Shown: piece after piece, positions 62,257 to 64,000 of the stretch
Numbering within the stretch: position 1 is the stretch's first letter
Layout: the number at the start of each line of letters is the position of its first letter
Program-made: the position numbers and the translations under genes
Notes under the pieces: model-generated
What the model was told of the DNA's origin: nothing
Database searches by the model: none
What the model saw: the letters and a program-made list of their open reading frames with translations, nothing else
Source: Phycisphaeraceae bacterium
Lineage (GTDB): Bacteria; Planctomycetota; Phycisphaerae; Phycisphaerales; UBA1924
Reading direction: 5' to 3'
Length of the DNA stretch: 64,000 bases
Assembly: GCA_019636555.1 (NCBI GenBank)
Contig: JAHBXH010000001.1
Location: 3,382,928 to 3,446,927, forward strand

Positions 62257-63680
62257 GAACCAAAGCGCCGCTCGCGGCGATCCTCGCTTCCTCTCTTCTG
62301 GCCGGCTGCTCGTCGATGAAGCCCGGCCTCGGATTCGACGATGTGAAACAAAGTATCGCCGAGCGATCGGGCGAACAAGTTCATTGGAACAACGGAACAC
62401 CCGAGGATGCGCAGGCAAAGGCCGCTGTCGCGACGATTCTCGAAGGCGAACTCACCGCCGATCAGGCCGTGCAGGTCGCGCTGCTCAACAACCACGAGTT
62501 GCAAGCAGTCTACGAGGAACTGAATCTGGCCCAGAGCGATGTGGTGCAGGCCGGGCTATTGAAAAACCCGGTCTTCAGCGGCGATTTCCGCTTCGGCGTG
62601 AGCGGCGTCGGACCCGGCGTTGATCTCGGAATCGCCCAGGATTTCTTGAGCCTGTTGGCCATGCCGCTGAAGAAGGGGCGAGCCGAAGCCGCGTTCGAGG
62701 CCGCCAAGGTACGCGTAACCGCTGCGGTGCTCGACACGGCCTTCGAAGTACGAACCGCGTTCTACGACTATCAAGCGGCGCGTCAGATGCGCGAAATGCG
62801 CGAGACCGTTGTGGAAGCGACCGGGGCTTCGTACGAACTCGCCGGCCGCCTGCGCGACGCGGGAAACATCCGCGAGCTCGATCTCTCCAACGAACGAGCG
62901 CTGAAGGAGCAGTCCAAGATCGAGTTGGCCGCGGCTCAGGCCGAGGAAATCCACCTGCGCGAGCGCATGAATGCGCTCATGGGCCTGTGGGGATCGCAAA
63001 CATTGTGGGTCGCCGCCGCACGACTACCCGCGCTCCCCGATCAACAGCCCCCGCAGGACGGGCTCGAGGCCAAGGCGATCCGAGCGAGCCTCGACCTCGC
63101 TCTCCTGCGCAGAGAAGCCGAAATCGCGGCACGATCCGCGGGCATGGCCAAGCCTTTCGCCTGGCTCGACGGCACCGAGATCGGCGCCGCGAGCGAACGG
63201 GAGCTCGAAGGCGAATGGTCCGTCGGGCCTTCGCTCGCCGTTCCGATTCCAATCTTCGATCAGGGTCAGGCGGCACTCGGTGCCGCACAGGCTCGCTACA
63301 AACAAGCCGCCGAACGCACCATCGCCCGAGCGGTCGAGATCCGCTCGCGCGTGCGTGCCGCACAAAGCGGAGCTCTTTCTGCGTTCGAGCGAGCCCGCTA
63401 CTACGAGAAAGTCATTCTGCCTCTGAGGCAGAAAATCCTCGACGAGACGCAAGACCAGTACAACGCGATGCAGATTTCCGGCTTTCAGCTTCTGCAGGCC
63501 AAACGCGACCAGATTGCCGCGGGCGCCGAGTACATCGCCTCGGTTCACGGCTATTGGCAGGCCAAATCCGAGCTCGACCAGATCCTGAGCGGACGCATGA
63601 CCCCCTTCGAACGAACGACCAGAACAGCCGGCGCCATTTCCACGAGCACGGGCGCTTCTGCAACCGGAGAACATCAGTGA
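62253..63680 (+). CDS. TolC-family outer-membrane efflux lipoprotein
   Basis: 475 aa, GTG start with GGAGAG upstream. Lipoprotein signal LAAILASSLLAGCSS. The rest is two OEP repeats of long helices (AVQVALLNNHELQAVYEELN; AGLLKNPVFSGDFRFG; LAVPIPIFDQGQAALGAAQA), as in CusC/NodT proteins. It is the outer-membrane channel of a tripartite metal or drug pump; no inner-membrane pump is visible here, though it may lie beyond the window or elsewhere. Confidence 0.9.
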   Translation: MRTKAPLAAILASSLLAGCSSMKPGLGFDDVKQSIAERSGEQVHWNNGTPEDAQAKAAVATILEGELTADQAVQVALLNNHELQAVYEELNLAQSDVVQAGLLKNPVFSGDFRFGVSGVGPGVDLGIAQDFLSLLAMPLKKGRAEAAFEAAKVRVTAAVLDTAFEVRTAFYDYQAARQMREMRETVVEATGASYELAGRLRDAGNIRELDLSNERALKEQSKIELAAAQAEEIHLRERMNALMGLWGSQTLWVAAARLPALPDQQPPQDGLEAKAIRASLDLALLRREAEIAARSAGMAKPFAWLDGTEIGAASERELEGEWSVGPSLAVPIPIFDQGQAALGAAQARYKQAAERTIARAVEIRSRVRAAQSGALSAFERARYYEKVILPLRQKILDETQDQYNAMQISGFQLLQAKRDQIAAGAEYIASVHGYWQAKSELDQILSGRMTPFERTTRTAGAISTSTGASATGEHQ

Positions 63681-64000
63681 ACAACAACAACAACAACAAC
63701 AACAACAACCCAACCACGGTCGCTCCGCGCGGATCCAAGCTCGCCTTTTCCCGCAGGAACATGCTCACCGCGGGGGCTATTGCCGGCGGCGCGTTGATGC
63801 TCGGAGGTAAAGCTCGTGCCGCGGAGTCGCCCTCCACGCCGCCCGATCACAATCACGGTGGGGCACACCCCGCAACACACACCCCGCGATCGGGCGAACA
63901 CTTTCCCCCCGGCGAGCCCGGCCGGGACTACACGCCGGTCGTCGTGCCCAACGGATGGACTCTCCCATATCGGATCGTCGATGGCGTGAAGGTGTTTCAC
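63677..64000 (+). CDS. Tat-exported putative multicopper oxidase, N-terminal part
   Basis: At least 108 aa, cut by the window edge. GTG start overlaps the TolC stop (GTGA). The peptide begins with ten Asn from ten AAC codons, then a Tat signal (FSRRNMLTAGAIAGGALMLGG), a His/Pro-rich stretch (PDHNHGGAHPATH) and PNGWTLPYRIVDGVKVFH, which matches the start of copper-oxidase domains as I recall them. It would oxidise Cu(I) or a phenolic substrate in the periplasm. Identity depends on the missing part. Confidence 0.65.
   Translation, partial: MNNNNNNNNNNPTTVAPRGSKLAFSRRNMLTAGAIAGGALMLGGKARAAESPSTPPDHNHGGAHPATHTPRSGEHFPPGEPGRDYTPVVVPNGWTLPYRIVDGVKVFH
63680..63709 (+). repeat. Ten tandem AAC trinucleotides at the start of the oxidase gene
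   Basis: Perfect (AAC)10 directly after the GTG start, encoding ten Asn ahead of the Tat signal. Length changes by whole codons would keep the frame and only change the spacing to the signal. Confidence 0.95.

Noticed and set aside
1..64000. tRNA, rRNA, complete insertion sequence, prophage or replication origin
   Set aside because: I looked for T-loop motifs, transposase and integrase motifs and DnaA-box clusters and saw none that I could support.

Overview
The window is one contiguous stretch of high-GC bacterial chromosome with about 58 intact genes, four broken ones, one riboswitch and several repeat elements. The best guess for the source is a member of the Planctomycetota, probably class Phycisphaerae. 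The support is a secreted TIG-repeat protein ending in a dockerin-like calcium motif (26861-28258), zinc-ribbon and kinase/TolB-type membrane proteins, many small lipoproteins, and short-repeat arrays of the kind I associate with that group. No rRNA or tRNA gene was recognised, so the assignment is an inference.

Layout. 1-8.1 kb: end of a large unknown protein, a methyltransferase, a polysaccharide deacetylase, a secreted esterase, a divergently transcribed glyoxalase-fold/HxlR regulator pair with overlapping promoters, and a type III asparaginase-like peptidase. 8.2-12.7 kb: a lipase-like hydrolase, a CMD/AhpD-like gene with its TetR regulator, two DinB-type genes and an outer-membrane protein. 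12.9-21.1 kb: a complete kdpFABCDE potassium-uptake operon led by an extra 36-aa membrane peptide; most junctions overlap as ATGA or GTGA. 21.2-23.4 kb: TPP riboswitch and thiC carrying two repeat insertions. 23.4-26.8 kb: a small gene split by a 130-bp MITE, a DUF433/DUF5615 toxin-antitoxin-like pair, a DUF3465 gene, an 8-bp repeat array and a methyltransferase. 26.9-35.9 kb: TIG protein, two tandem paralogous membrane proteins, a beta-lactamase-fold hydrolase, a frameshifted zinc-ribbon protein, rsmH, arylamine N-acetyltransferase, an FAD monooxygenase and a cyclophilin.

36-37.8 kb is a damaged zone. A Ser/Thr kinase is frameshifted just before its DFG motif, and it and a convergent MFS transporter are both truncated at the same point, as if one deletion removed the ends of both. 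38-42 kb: two Thr-rich lipoproteins, a general-stress FMN-binding protein, a DegQ/HtrA protease, then about 0.8 kb of non-coding DNA containing 21 consecutive G. 42.1-43.9 kb: arsR-arsC-arsM operon, which would reduce and then methylate arsenic; no arsenite exporter is present. 44-47.8 kb: assorted small enzymes and lipoproteins. 47.9-51.5 kb: acetate kinase and phosphoketolase side by side, a two-step route from sugar phosphate through acetyl phosphate to acetate plus ATP.

51.6-58.4 kb: HdeD-like protein, RNHCP protein, Tat-exported amine oxidase, an uncharacterised gene, a membrane-anchored MsrB-MsrA fusion and two tandem PAS-LuxR regulators. 58.4-60.1 kb: secreted GH13 alpha-amylase. 60.3 kb to the end: a metal (probably copper) resistance cluster with a Cys-rich secreted peptide, a three-repeat TRASH/YHS-like protein, a heavy-metal-binding lipoprotein, a TolC-like lipoprotein and the start of a Tat-exported putative multicopper oxidase with ten tandem AAC codons at its N terminus.
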